64,000 nucleotides of DNA, from contig CM018683.1 of the NCBI GenBank assembly GCA_009363875.1, forward strand, positions 60,900,981 to 60,964,980, written 5' to 3'. The notes below the pieces were generated by a model that worked only from the letters and a program-made list of their open reading frames with translations, was not told the origin of the DNA and made no database searches. The first letter of the stretch is position 1; each line of letters opens with the position of its first letter. Shown piece after piece: positions 1-12,256 of this stretch. The stretch is from Mikania micrantha. Its lineage: Eukaryota; Streptophyta; Magnoliopsida; Asterales; Asteraceae. The position numbers and the translations under genes are program-made.

Positions 1-434
1 GATGTGTTTTTGAGTTTCAGGGGAGAAGACACCCGCAAGACATTTGTTGATCATCTCCATCTTGCTCTTGTCAATAAAGGCATTATAACTTACAAAGACG
101 ATGAAACAATCGAGAAAGGGGAAGGGATCGATGATCAGCTCATCACCCCCATTGAAGAATCAAGATTTCACATTATTGTTTTCTCCAAGAACTATGCAAA
201 TTCATCCTGGTGTTTACAGGAGCTCTCGAAGATCATGGAGTGCCAAAAGACGAAGGAGCAGACTGCTTACCCTGTTTTCTATGATGTGGAGCCCACCGAA
301 GTTAGAAACCAAAGCGGGGCGGTTGGAGAAGCCTTTGCAAAACATGTTGAGAATCCAGCTGCCGGGAAATGGAGAGATGATCTGATAGAAGCATCCAATT
401 TGGCTGGATGGGAGTTGAAGAACACAGTTGATGG
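1..434 (+). CDS. TNL immune receptor, exon 1 (TIR domain, 5' end outside window)
   Basis: This exon encodes most of a TIR domain, the signalling/NADase module at the N terminus of plant TIR-NB-LRR receptors. It reads in frame from base 1 and opens with the TIR-1 motif DVFLSFRGEDTRKTF. The conserved SSWCLQEL segment follows (about residues 67-74) with the glutamate regarded as catalytic in plant TIRs, then YPVFYDVEPTEVRNQ and the WELKN end typical of TIR exons. The true start codon lies upstream of the window. The exon ends at 434 before a GT donor (GATGG|GTAATTC). Splicing to 27872 restores an in-frame junction (VDG-HEAKF) of the kind expected between TIR and NB-ARC exons. The following intron is about 27.4 kb because of nested transposons. 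The domain itself shows no damage. Identity as a TNL is secure; which gene it is cannot be told. Confidence 0.93.
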
Positions 435-763
435 GTAATTCATTTATCTCATTTCTATTGCACTTCTAACTCAAAAACTTGAATCTTATCAAAAGATTGA
501 AAAACTAATCAATCCGGCTAGCGAGCTACCCAAAATCGGATAGACAAAAAGCTTGAACTCACTACAACGAAAATCACCTGTAGCGACGACAAAAGTCGTC
601 GCAATAGAGCTAGAAAATGTGGCTAAGACAAATCGTCGCTATTATGGTCGTCGCAATTGTTTAGCGTAGCTATAGATGACTGACGCATATTTATTTTTGA
701 TTTATTTTTATTCTTTTTATTAATTAAAAAAACGAAATTATTTTTGGAAATTATCGTCGTTTC

Positions 764-3700
764 TGTGACACCCCAAAACATTTACGTGATTACACGTGTT
801 CAATAAAAGGTCCAGAAAATTTCATCTTAAATTTTACAAAACATTTCATTCGGAAGCGTGAAAACTAATTAAATATGTTAAACATGCTTGTTTTCTTACT
901 AGCCATTTCACAAAATCATAAATACCAAGTTTGTATGTGACCACAAACTTTCGACATGCTCAACGTTTGATTTTTCAAAACTCCTGCCTGATCATGATTT
1001 CCGAACCATCCCTATTTATGACATGAAAACACCACAATTAATCAAGTGTTAGTTCATAAGAACTAAGTGAGTGTACCCCATTAACCCCAGATTCAAATCC
1101 ATCACGAAAATCGAAATCCGGAAATTTCACACAGCCCGGCATAAGGTACTCCAGCCCCGGCGTACCATACTCCGGACCCCTAGCGTAGACAGAAGCCTCC
1201 CGGGGTACCATACTGTGGTCAGCGTACAATACGCCCTCTACAACATACTGTACTCCCAGACCTGCACAATTTCTCCATTTTTCGCGTTTTAAAAGCCCAA
1301 AACCATTTTTAAACATTCCGGGGTTTTAAAATACATTTAAAAATCAATATATCACATTACTAAACATGTCTAATGATCTTAGTATCATTATTTCAAAAAT
1401 CCATAAATCTCAATTTAATTCACCAAATATTGTTAACGGGTCAACATTACCCGTTTAATTAACTCAACCATTTTAACCGTTCAATTTCCACTCCATGACG
1501 CTACATGGAAGCTACTAATTAAGTCCCAAACTATTCGTGGTGACTTATCATCCTTTTATCAACCAAATTTCATTATCAAACAATTGGTTGTCAAATTTTA
1601 AACAAATATTAGCGCTTTGAGTTATCTCACCCAAACCTCAATTCATCAATTCAACTCTATTGCAACTTATCATTCATTTGAATACTTGCAACAATTTGTT
1701 TATCCAATATTCATATCAAAAATTGTATAATCATACTTTCAAGTTTATTTTCACTAACATGTAAAAACCATTTTAATTAACTTATCATTTAAACCCATCC
1801 GTACGTGGATTACCCCCAACGCCACAACAATGTGGACTTACATGACCAACCCAATGCCACACAACAGTGGTCTTACATGATAATGCCAATGCCATTTCAT
1901 TATGGACTTACATGACAAACACCAACGTCATATCATTATGGACTTACATGACAAACCCAATGCCACACACTAGTGGTCTTACATGATAATTCCAACACCA
2001 TTTCATTATAGACTTACATGACAAACACCAACGCCATATCATTATGGACTTACATGTTCCTTCACACGAATGTGGCTTATCATCAAATGCCATTTATTAT
2101 GGTCTTACATTAGTTTCACACGAATGTGAATCATCTCCAATTATATGTATCACTTATTCTAAACATATAATGACACTTTCATTAGTTATGCAATTATATC
2201 ATAACATTAACCAATTTCAAAAAAACTCAAATTCTTACATTCAATATCTGTTTAAACAATCCAAATACCACCCCATGTGGTTTCATATTCATATAATTCC
2301 ACACAATGTGAATTGTCATCATATTCTATGCTAAATATCAATTAACATTTAACAATGCCTTTCAACTTATGCATTTAGCACATAACATTCATTCAATAGT
2401 ACAAGTCAATTACAAGTAGTTTCAAAAAACATAATCACATAACACATAATCACTAATATGTCTTATGGTTGCATATTAGTGAGTAGGTAACTCACCTTGG
2501 CCCGTAGGAAGTGCCAAACCTCGTAACTCCTTCTCGAGTCTATGGATTTTACTTTCAATTTCATTTCCTATCCAAATATTAGCATACACTCCATTTAGAG
2601 TTTTCAAATCCAAACAAACAAAACAATAACACTAGGTTTCCCTTTTCTAAATGTTTAACCAAATTCTTATTTTGACCCGTTAATGTAATTATGGGTCCTA
2701 TCCATTTTTCAAGTATCTTAGACACATGTAACACACCCAATTATATTTATATGATCTACTTGTACCATACATTATTGTTCCAAGGCATATCTACTCAGTT
2801 TCACATTCGAAATCACCTTTTGAAATGTCACAATTTAGTGAAGCAACTTTCTAAGTTGCTGCTCAAATTGTTAAATTTGACCAACTTTTGATCTTATTCA
2901 ACTTTTGATGTTCAAATATGCACTGTAGTAGACTCTAAAAGCTTTCCAACCATATAAGATACATTTTCTATATATTTTTATATGATTTTATATGATTTTT
3001 AAAAGTACAGGACAAAATCATCTTTTAACCAAACATTCAGCTTTTTAACAAATCTGCTAAGCTGTTTTCAACTGCAGTTTTCATGTACTTAATGACCTTA
3101 TAATTTCTCTTTATAAAAATCTGTACAAATTATATTCATTAAGCTTTCCAAAGATATATTATACGTCTCAAACCGATTATCGGTTGATTTTATATGATTT
3201 TTCAAAAATCAGTACAACAACAAAAATTATTTTCTATTAGCATGCTTAGATTTCAATCATGCTATAAAAATCGTCCATTTTGACTCCCTTACAACCAGAA
3301 TCGGTTTATATAATTGAAATACAAAATGTAGTATTCCAAAATACCTTTCCAACCATATAAAATACGCCTCAATCGGAGGTATGGTTGATTTTATATGAAT
3401 TTTCAAAAATGGTGCAGCAAGCAAAATAATTTCCAATCTGCACTTACTCTTTCTATTCAAGCAAACATTTAAACAAGCACTTGGTGTGCATAAGATTTCT
3501 AACTCACAACTTAATCACCTAAAATCCATTAATTAACCATCATGCATCATCATCAAATCTCAAAATCGGTGATTTCATGTTAATCTACATGAACCCCTAA
3601 CTATTTAACACTCATGAACAACTCTTTTACAAGTTTTGACACAAACCCATCTACACACATGGTGACCCATGAATTTCTCAACAAAAAATGGAAGAATCAC

Positions 3701-4047
3701 TTACCTAATTGTTAGATGAAGCAAGAGATGTTAACTTATGTCCCAAATCTTGAAATCCAATTGAAATCTTGCAAGAAATTGATCAATTTATGGATTTTTC
3801 TTCCTTTTTCTTCCTGCCTTGTTTTTGTCGACACACACACATAAGAACACATAATTTTGACCAAAATTCTGGTCTTATTTGCCTCCCTATCATTTAGGTT
3901 TCAACTAATGTCAATTTAGCCCCTCTACTTTTAGTTCTTTCTATTTTATTAACTAGTTTCTACTAACTTAACTAGATTAACACATTTAGCTTTAGAATAA
4001 CATCTCGATTGATTAAAATATAATTATTCGCGAAATAGGTCGTTACA
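764..4047 (-). mobile_element. Solo LTR S1 of a large-LTR Ty3/gypsy family (minus orientation)
   Basis: A 3284-bp segment beginning TGTGACACCCC and ending GTCGTTACA is flanked by the perfect 5-bp TSD GTTTC (759-763 and 4048-4052). It lies inside the CACTA element. It has no gag or pol, so it is best read as a solo LTR left by LTR-LTR recombination. It resembles the solo LTR at 58489-61782 in length, ends, a shared 'agaactaagt...accc' segment at about 1055-1082 and a hairpin-rich region at 1822-2320. The orientation is inferred from the second copy, which shares minus-strand LTR sequence with elements B and C. Short ORFs in it are not supported as genes. Confidence 0.85.
1822..2320 (-). repeat. 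Hairpin-rich tandem region inside solo LTR S1
   Basis: Imperfect repeats of roughly 45 bp are each built around a short inverted repeat and mostly followed by 'ac/tc TTACATG'. Examples are CCACA-acaa-TGTGG (1822-1835), CCAC-acaaca-GTGG (1857-1870), CCAT/ATGG (1892-1905) and CCAC/GTGG (1963-1976). Later units near 2120 and 2300 use TTCACA/TGTGAA-type stems. The stem sequence changes between units while complementarity is kept. Confidence 0.75.
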
Positions 4048-4106
4048 GTTTCCTTTTATACACGAGTTGGAAAGTATTTTTTTTAATTAATTGGCTATAG
4101 TGACGA

Positions 4107-6813
4107 TGTGACACCCGGCAATTTCAGGTAAATTGCAACTCTTATATTCTTTACATTTCACATTCATACTTGTTGCATTTCATTTAATTATGTTTAATTA
4201 GATGAGTTGAACACAAACATCTACGAAACGATAATCATACATCGCACATTGGTTTTGGAAACCAAGTGTGGCAACCACAACACTAACACCAGACAATAGT
4301 TCGGATAATTATTGAATTGTGCACTACACGTTGATTAGGATTAATCAAGCGTGCAAACACTTCGTAGAACACGAACACAAACTATCTTAGATAATTCGAG
4401 GAATTATCGAAACACACACACGAGTCCCACGAACGTTGGTGATCAAACTTATATGTTACTATATGATTATGTGCTAAACGTGTATTAGATGCTTTGGATA
4501 AACGTTAGGAATCGAGTACGAGCGAAATCGTATCATCGAAATCGAAAAACAATGAAGTTGGCCTGTCGCGGTACGCGATACCCCCTTCGGCGAGAAGCTT
4601 CGCGATACGCGAAGCAAACCGGGAGTCGAGACTCCCGAATTACATCGCGCTACGCGATGATGATTTTTGATCGGCCTCCGCGGTACGCGAAGGCCATGCA
4701 GATCAAAATTTCAATATAAACCAACCCACTTCATTTCAGTCGAACTCCTTCCCATTTTCTCCGAGTTCCCACTCACTGTTGCGACCAAAACCCACCTGAA
4801 AACAAGCTTAAACCTCTGCTAACACCATTAGAAGCCATTGTTGGTGATTGGAAGCCATTGGAGCACCAAAGGGAGTTCTTGGAGGCCACCAACAAGCAAG
4901 ACGATCCACACCAGCCTTCATTCGAGCTTCCAGAACCTGTCACACCACGGATTTAAGCTTCTAAGGTAGTTTCTTGTGTTTATCTATAGTTAGATCGCAC
5001 ATGCAATGGGTAAAAACCCACATGCAACTCCGTTTAGTTATTGTGCTTGAAATCGTTGGTGATTTGTTGAATAGATGTTATAGATTTACTGGTTTGATAA
5101 TATTAGAATGTTAGATTTGAGTTTGATTGAGTTATTGGTAGATTTGATGATGATTTGGACAAACTTGCCATAAAAGGAAACTTTTATGTGCAAGTCTTGG
5201 ATTTGTGATAATCTAGACATGTTAGACATGTCTAGATGTTGTTAAATGTGTATTGAAGTGTTTAGAAACACATTGGGATATTTGATTTTGTCAAAAACTT
5301 GGTTTTGTAGAAACTTGCTAAAAATGGAAACTTTTATAAATCAAAAGAGGGCTTTTGATGTTTTAAAGTGTTTCGATGAACTTGGGATATTGAAATATGT
5401 TTAGAAATGATTTCTAAGCATATTGGAAACCTTGATTTGCGAAAACGAGTTTTAAACGGATACTTTCCAAATAAGGAAACTTTATTTGGGCAAAACGGCA
5501 TAAATGGTGATTTATGCGCAAACGACGTGTTTTAAGAGTTTAAACATGTTTTATAAACATATTGGAAGTTATTAGTTTATGAAATGGGATTTCATAACCA
5601 CACTTTCCTAAGTTGGAAACTTTCTAAAAATAGCAACTTATGTGATTAGAGTCATAGGATACATTTTGGTGTCTTATGTGCATCAAGGCACATAAACACA
5701 ACGATCGTGTCACCAACGATTCGTCGAGTCTCACAAGTTAACACACGCACTCGGTTGAGCACACCGACACTTGGAGTTGTATGGGATACAACACAACACA
5801 TAACACATACTCACACCTATATGGTTATAGGTGCTTACTAGCAGGACTGCTAGCTTTCGCAGACGCGAACACACGAACATACCGGAACTGCTAACCAGGT
5901 GAGTTCACGGCCCCTTTTTCTATTTTCTACCTCTGGGGGAGAAAACATTGCAAACAACTGTTTTGAACAACTTACACACTTTTGGTTATTTTTGTACATG
6001 CTAATATCGTATATGCATATGTGTGGCATTCATCCACAAAACTGATAAGTCCTCATTAAACACACCTCGAACCGTTAATAGCGCGTAGCGCTCAGCGTGG
6101 TAATTCTGAATAGTACTATTTGGGCCTGACAAGCCCCACTGTTGCGAGCCGTATGGCCACCCCGACTGGAGGTCGGAACAGTGCAAAATTGACCAAACAA
6201 CATTTACCATATCTTGGATGGATATGGCGGGAGGCAGCATGTTAGCTTCGGTTGCGAACCCGCATATGATATAAAACATATTGACTAGCTATCAATTGAT
6301 GTTGCATTGTATTGAAAAATAGACCTGCTAAACATTTACTTTAAACACTTGATGTTTACTGCTGATTACAAACCTGTGTTCTCACCAACCTTTATGTTGA
6401 CCTTTTACTCGCATGTTTTCTCAGGTAACTAAGGCACGCGCACAAGGAATAGGATGCTAGGCTGGAGTCGCATGCATCTGTTTAAGTGTCTTAGTCTATT
6501 AAACATTGTGTTCATTTGATCATGTTACTTATGTATTGTCAAACATCTTTAATCGCTTCCGCAACTATTGTTACTTAACATTTTGAAAACCGTTTTAAAT
6601 TAACGCTTCCGCTACCTATGAATGTTAAACTGTTTTGTTAACATATATTTTATTTCCGCAACTCTGATTTTACAAACTATTTTATCCAAGTTATTGGACG
6701 TATGTATGAAACCAGACATATAGGTCTCGCATGTTGTGTGACCGGAGACTGCGATCCTGACAATCTGCCGCCGCTCGCGCCCCGGAAGGGACGGGATTTC
6801 TCGGGGTGCGACA
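4107..6813 (+). repeat. Element A 5' LTR
   Basis: A 2707-bp LTR beginning TGTGACACCCGG and ending GGGGTGCGACA. It is followed immediately by the primer-binding site. Its near-identical partner is at 24330-27035. It supplies the element's promoter (see 4567-4720). Short ORFs in it (4489-4719, 6001-6279 reverse) recur in the other LTR and are not genes. Confidence 0.95.
4567..4720 (+). promoter_or_regulatory. Element A LTR promoter: four CGCG-box repeats plus TATA
   Basis: Four copies of CGCGNTACGCGA lie at 4567-4578, 4601-4612, 4646-4657 and 4679-4690. A 16-bp perfect palindrome (GGGAGTCGAGACTCCC) sits at 4621-4636. About 25 bp after the last copy is a TATA-like TATAAA at 4715-4720, so transcription probably starts near 4745-4755. 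The core fits the CGCG box (VCGCGB) bound by CAMTA calmodulin-binding transcription activators. Binding is inferred from the motif only. The 3' LTR has the same array starting at 24790. Confidence 0.55.
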
Positions 6814-6816
6814 GAT

Positions 6817-6829
6817 TGGTATCAGAGAC
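6817..6829 (+). promoter_or_regulatory. Element A primer-binding site (tRNA-iMet type)
   Basis: TGGTATCAGAGAC starts 3 bp after the LTR end at 6813. It matches the usual plant initiator-methionine tRNA complement, TGGTATCAGAGC, except at one base. Here the tRNA would prime minus-strand DNA synthesis. Confidence 0.85.
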
Positions 6830-7103
6830 TCCGGTTATTGCGAATTAGGTTTGCATTTAGTGAACTTAGTCTATAACCACTAGTCTCTACACAACACATA
6901 GAGCTTAGTATTGTGATGCTTGTATACATGATTACACTCACACTTAGTATACACACTTACTATATGATATCGCCATCAACACCGTATGTGACTGCACATG
7001 ACGGACAAGAGCCGATAGTTTTACATACTTCTTTACAATGCCTACCACACACACTACATTAGTCATTAGTCAAACACTAACACGTATTCTCACTATGAAG
7101 ATC

Positions 7104-8169
7104 ATGGCTGGAAGACGTGGAGGACGCAGGAATGCGGGCGGACGTGGAAACATCAACTTGACTCAAGCTGAGTTGAACGCCCTCATCAACGAACGGGTTG
7201 AGGAGGTACTTGCTGCACGGGAAGCTGCCCGTAACCAAAACCTACTGAACCAAGGTGATGAATCCTTTTCATATTCACCTCGCATCACAATCACTTGTTT
7301 CCAATTCAATACACTCACTCGATACTTAACCCAACTCTACTCTTTGCATATTCCAGGAGCAAATCCTAACCCACCTCTCTGCACGTTCAAGATGTTTCTG
7401 GACTGCAAACCTCACTCGTTCAGCGGCACTGAGGGAGCCGTTGGACTATTGCGATGGATCGAGAAGGCGGAATCAGCTTTCGCCATGAGCAACTGCAGGA
7501 ACGAGGACAGGGTCAAGTTCGCTGCAGGGACGTTCGAGGGAGCTGCCCTCACTTGGTGGAACGCCAATGTCCAAAACCTAGGGCTTGATGCAGCCAACGC
7601 TCTGCCTTGGGAAAATTTTAAGCAGATGTTGAACCGCGAATACTGTCCCCGCGGTGAAGTGCAGAAACTTGAGACGGAGTTCTGGAACCACAAAATGATA
7701 GGTTCCGAGGTTGAGGCCTACACTGCCAGGTCTTATGAACTGGCAAACCTGTGCCCGGAGATGGCAAATCCACCTTTCAAGCACATAGAGAAATATATCG
7801 ATGGATTGCCACCTCAAATCCAGGGAATGGTACTCTCTGCTGACCCCATTACCATGCAACAAGCCGTACGACTTACCCACAAACTCACTGACTCGGCGGT
7901 TGCACAAGGACTCTTACCACCACGTGGTGCTGTGACCACAACCAACGATAAGGGAAAACGAAAATGGGATGACACCCTGAACAAACCAACCACTCTCCAA
8001 CCACCACCGCAACAGCGCAAGTTTGGATCAACCCAAGCTTATGCCCCACCCATCCCAACCACCCAGAACCAAGGAGGTTATGCTGGAAAACACCCCAAAT
8101 GCCACAAGTGCAACTTCCATCATGCACAGGGACAATGTGGCCGCTTCCAATGCCAGCGTTGTGGAAAAG
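7104..8169 (+). pseudogene. Element A gag (frameshifted in the CCHC zinc finger)
   Basis: This encodes the capsid/nucleocapsid precursor of element A. I start it at the ATG at 7104 (MAGRRGGRRNAGGRGN) because the basic N terminus is typical; an upstream in-frame ATG exists at 7038. The capsid-like core includes LLRWIEKAESAF and LTWWN, near residues 130-175. The nucleocapsid region has CxxC...H-type clusters (CHKCNFHH, CQRCGK). Inside the second zinc knuckle, near 8170, the frame shifts by one base. The ORF continuing in the first frame to 8210 is an artefact, while the expected GHAAKDC residues continue in the frame of pol. A 102-nt stretch at 7255-7356 looks intron-like (see findings). Gag and pol were presumably one polyprotein before the frameshift. 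Confidence 0.85.
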
Positions 8170-10207
8170 GGGACATGCAGCCAAGGACTGCAGGGGTGAA
8201 CTGCTCGTAAAGACCCCACAGCCACAACAACAACAACAACTTGAAGCACCAAAGGGTTGCTTCGAATGTGGCAAACCAGGGCATTTCAAGAAGGACTGCC
8301 CGCACCTGAAGAACAACAACAACAACCAACCACACAACAACAATGGGAACAATGGCACGAGGGGACGAGCCTTCGTGATTGGGGCTAAGGAGGCCAGAAG
8401 GGACCCCAACCTTGCAACTGGTACATATCTCCTAAACAATAATTATGCTTCTGTACTGTTTGATACTGGAGCTGAGAGAAGCTTTATATCTAAGGATTTT
8501 AGTGAGATACTTGCGATGACCCCAACACCCTTAGAGGGTGAATACACAGTAGAGCTAGCTGATGGTAAATTGATTGTAACTAAGCACATTCTGAAAGAAT
8601 GCACACTAGAACTAGCTAACCACAAATTTAAGATTGATCTCATGCCAGTTACACCAGGCAGTTTCGATGTCGTAGTGGGCATGGATTGGTTGTCTGAAAA
8701 CCAGGCTGAAATCATTTGCCACGACAAGGTTGTGCGCATACCCCTCCCTAACGGAGAAACTCTAGATATCAAGGGCGAAAGGAGTGACACTCCTCTGAAC
8801 ATCATCTCGTGCATGAAGGCTCACAAATGCTTACGAAAGGGATACACAGCCATATTGGCACTTATCACCGACAAGACTGAAGAGGAACAGAGAATAGAAG
8901 AAATCCCAGTCGTATGCGACTATCCCGATGTATTCCCTGAGGATCTACCAGGACTACCACCACCTCGGCAAGTGGAGTTCCGCATAGACCTTGTGCCGGG
9001 AGCAGCGCCCATTGCACGAGCACCATATCGACTTGCACCTTCGGAGATGCAGGAACTGTCCAATCAACTGCAAGAGCTGTTGGACAAAGGTTTCATTAGA
9101 CCAAGCTTCTCACCCTGGGGAGCTCCGGTCTTGTTTGTAAAGAAGAAGGATGGCACGTTTCGTATGTGCATTGACTATCGGGAATTGAACAAAGTAACAA
9201 TCAAGAACCGTTACCCCTTACCCCGCATCGACGATTTGTTCGATCAACTGCAAGGATCGAGTTATTATTCCAAGATCGATCTGCGATCTGGGTACCATCA
9301 GTTGAGGATTCAGGAGGAAGATATACCCAAGACTGCTTTTCGCACTCGGTATGGCCATTATGAGTTCTTGGTTATGCCGTTTGGGCTGACAAACGCACCA
9401 GCAGTATTCATGGATCTCATGAATAGAGTATGCAAACCCTACCTCGACAAATTTATCATTGTCTTTATAGATGATATTCTCATCTACTCCAAAACCCAAG
9501 AGGAACACAAAGAGCATCTTCAATTGGCTCTTGAACTGCTACGGAAAGAGAAGCTGTACGCTAAATTCTCAAAATGCGACTTTTGGATTCGAGAAGTCCA
9601 ATTCTTGGGACATGTTGTTAATGAACAAGGGATTCATGTGGATAAGTCAAAGATAGAGGCGATCAAGAACTGGGAAGCACCGAAGACCCCAACTGAGGTA
9701 CGACAATTCCTAGGATTGGCCGGCTATTATCGACGATTTATTGAAGGATTTTCGAAGATAGCCCAACCCCTTACAGCCTTAACCCATAAGGACAAGAAGT
9801 ATCTCTGGACTGACAAGCAAGAAGCTGCATTCCAACTTCTCAAGCAGAAGCTCTGTAGTGCACCAATCTTATCACTTCCTGATGGAACGGATGACTTCGT
9901 AGTATATTGCGATGCCTCGATACAAGGACTCGGCTGCGTGCTGATGCAGCGAGACAAGGTGATCGCATATGCTTCTCGACAACTGAAAGTCCACGAGAAG
10001 AACTACACCACCCACGACTTAGAACTTGGAGCCGTGGTATTCGCCCTCAAGATCTGGAGACACTACCTGTACGGTACAAAGTGTACGATATACACTGATC
10101 ACAAGAGTCTCCAACACATATTCGAGCAGAAGGAACTGAACATGCGACAACGTCGCTGGCTCGAGCTCCTAAACGACTATGAGTGTGCTATCAAGTACCA
10201 CCCGGGG
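8170..10207 (+). pseudogene. Element A pol, first part (protease, RT, RNase H), cut by element B
   Basis: This part of the polyprotein encodes the second zinc knuckle (CFECGKPGHFKKDC), the aspartic protease (YASVLFDTGAERSF, active-site DTG intact), reverse transcriptase (LVMPFGLTNAP, then FIDDILIYS carrying the catalytic YxDD-equivalent) and RNase H (YCDAS, DLELGAVVFALK, TDHKSLQH). The frame is open from about 8170 to the YHPG codons at 10199-10207, where element B inserted and generated the TSD CGGGG. It resumes at 22644 with KANVVADALS after B. The ORF running on to 10258 uses B's LTR bases and is not real. Together with the second part it is a single interrupted coding region. Confidence 0.92.
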
Positions 10208-12256
10208 TGTCACACCCCCACCTCTCGTCACCTGAGAATGATGTCATCAAAAGGGTAGCGGAAGCATAGTGGTGATGTCTCAGAGCATGAGGGGTGACTT
10301 ACTTGATCCGGTATCATCATAGCACACAGATTACGAAAAGTAAAACTTACATTACAAGGTTCGTGGTTACAAGTATTATTACAGTTTATACATATTACAA
10401 TTTATTTAATTACAGTTGTTGCTAGTGCTGTGAGTGCATCCTCACCGTTGTCCTTGATTGCCTGCAAAAGTTTTAGTTTCGAAAACATCAGCACAAAGCT
10501 GGTGAGTTCATACAGTTTAGTTAAATCATATGATATGACAGTTAAGTTCAAATACATGTTCACAGTTCCGGATAACCATGGGACCCGTATCTAGTTCCTT
10601 TCGGACGATATGTTCAATTCTCGATATTACCCGTCGGTACATATCTTATTGCCTCATTATCTTAATGTCTATCACACCATTAAGAAGTTCAGGAAACAGA
10701 TAACAAACATTCACACCAGGGGAGATGCAATCCTCCCAGTGAATGGGGTGTCAACCGATAGTACTATCAATGTTTTCTGCTCGGCCACACATGGGTTCAC
10801 TAGATACAGTTCAAGAATGAGGACTTTGATATCATGATAGAGATACTAACGGCAACAATCCCATGAAATCCACAAATTCAGTTAATCACATGAAATCACG
10901 CAGATAACAGTGACACATATCATATGATCAAGAAAAGTTTAGCAGTTATACCCCGATGTTTATACAACATTAAAAGAACAGGGGTGGTACGAAACTCACC
11001 TGATGATATAAGGTAGCAAAATCTCTCAAATCTAACAACAAAGAGATGATTCTGCATTTAATTATATTTAATAAGTTATTTATGTTCTAGTTTACTGATT
11101 AAATCTTTCTGAACGTTCAATGTCAAAGACATTGCTTAATAAATCATCAACTCGATATTAATTATATAATTAATTAATTTAATATTATATCATACAATGT
11201 ATGATAATGTAGGAACCTACATTGCATTAGATTCCTAATACAAAGTTGATGACTCTCTTGATTAATCTAAATAATCTCGGATTAATCAAATAGTTAATAT
11301 TGTTGATTATAATACTAAGACAATTTTTAGATGATTTAATGGCTTAGAAATGATTAATCCTTGTTATTGATTACCCAAATATCATGAAATATCACAATGT
11401 AGCATCAGAATAGGTGAAATAACCAGATTTAACATACTAATCTGACTGTTATCACAAACATCAGATAATCATTCCAATGAGTATGTTAATGACTATGATT
11501 AGTTTGAAACACTTGGATTTAACCTTTGCATTTCAAAGATTAATCAAACTAATCACCTACATTGTCATAATCAAATGGTTTACACCATTATAATCATAGG
11601 TATGATTTCATGCAAACCGGGCATCACAACGGATCAAAACAAGGATTTAACCGTTAGAACTTCGTGTTCTTCGTTTATAATCAATCCTAGTCATCATCTA
11701 GGCAATAATCAACAATCCTAACTATCTCATTACGTTCAAAATCAAGATCTAATCAATCAAAATCAAACTAGAAGGTTAAAACGAACCGTTACCTGTTCTG
11801 ACGAATTCCTGCGGGTAAAACAACGATCAGGACTTGTATATATGATCCGTGGGATGATCCAGATGTTTGAGGAGCTTTAAAATGAAGATTGAAGGTGAAA
11901 ATATGAAGAAATGGCGTCTGGAGGTCGAGAAATGGCGTTTGTTTCAAGTTTCTACGCAATCTGATCGTTTAATAGAGTTTTAGCCGACATAGTGCCTGGG
12001 CGCATAGCCTGGCTCTGGAGGGTTGGGAGTTAGGCTATGCGCCTAGCGTGTTTTTCTTCCAATATTTGATTTAAACTTCGTTTCGCGATTCCGGGAGCAT
12101 ACGAACTCCGTTTTGCGCACGGTTTTCGCCCACGTTCATCATTTTTCACATACTATCAATCCCCAATAACAAAAGTTACTAAATCCTCGTGGATTTCAAG
12201 CACGACCAAATGTGCTCACATCATTACTGCCGAATTCTTCGTACGCAATCGTCACA
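10208..12256 (-). repeat. Element B 3' LTR (left copy)
   Basis: A 2049-bp LTR from TGTCACACCCCC to CGTCACA on the + strand, essentially identical to 20590-22638. In element sense it starts TGTGACGATTGCG. It contains the inverted repeat GGCGCATAGCCT/AGGCTATGCGCC at about 12000-12048. The right end is followed by the host TSD and host sequence instead of B's internal region, showing that the usual LTR-internal junction was replaced. Confidence 0.95.

Noticed and set aside
8028..8439. Long minus-strand ORFs opposite gag of element A
   Set aside because: Low-complexity Val/Leu/Cys-rich reading of the CAA-rich gag coding strand; shadow frames.
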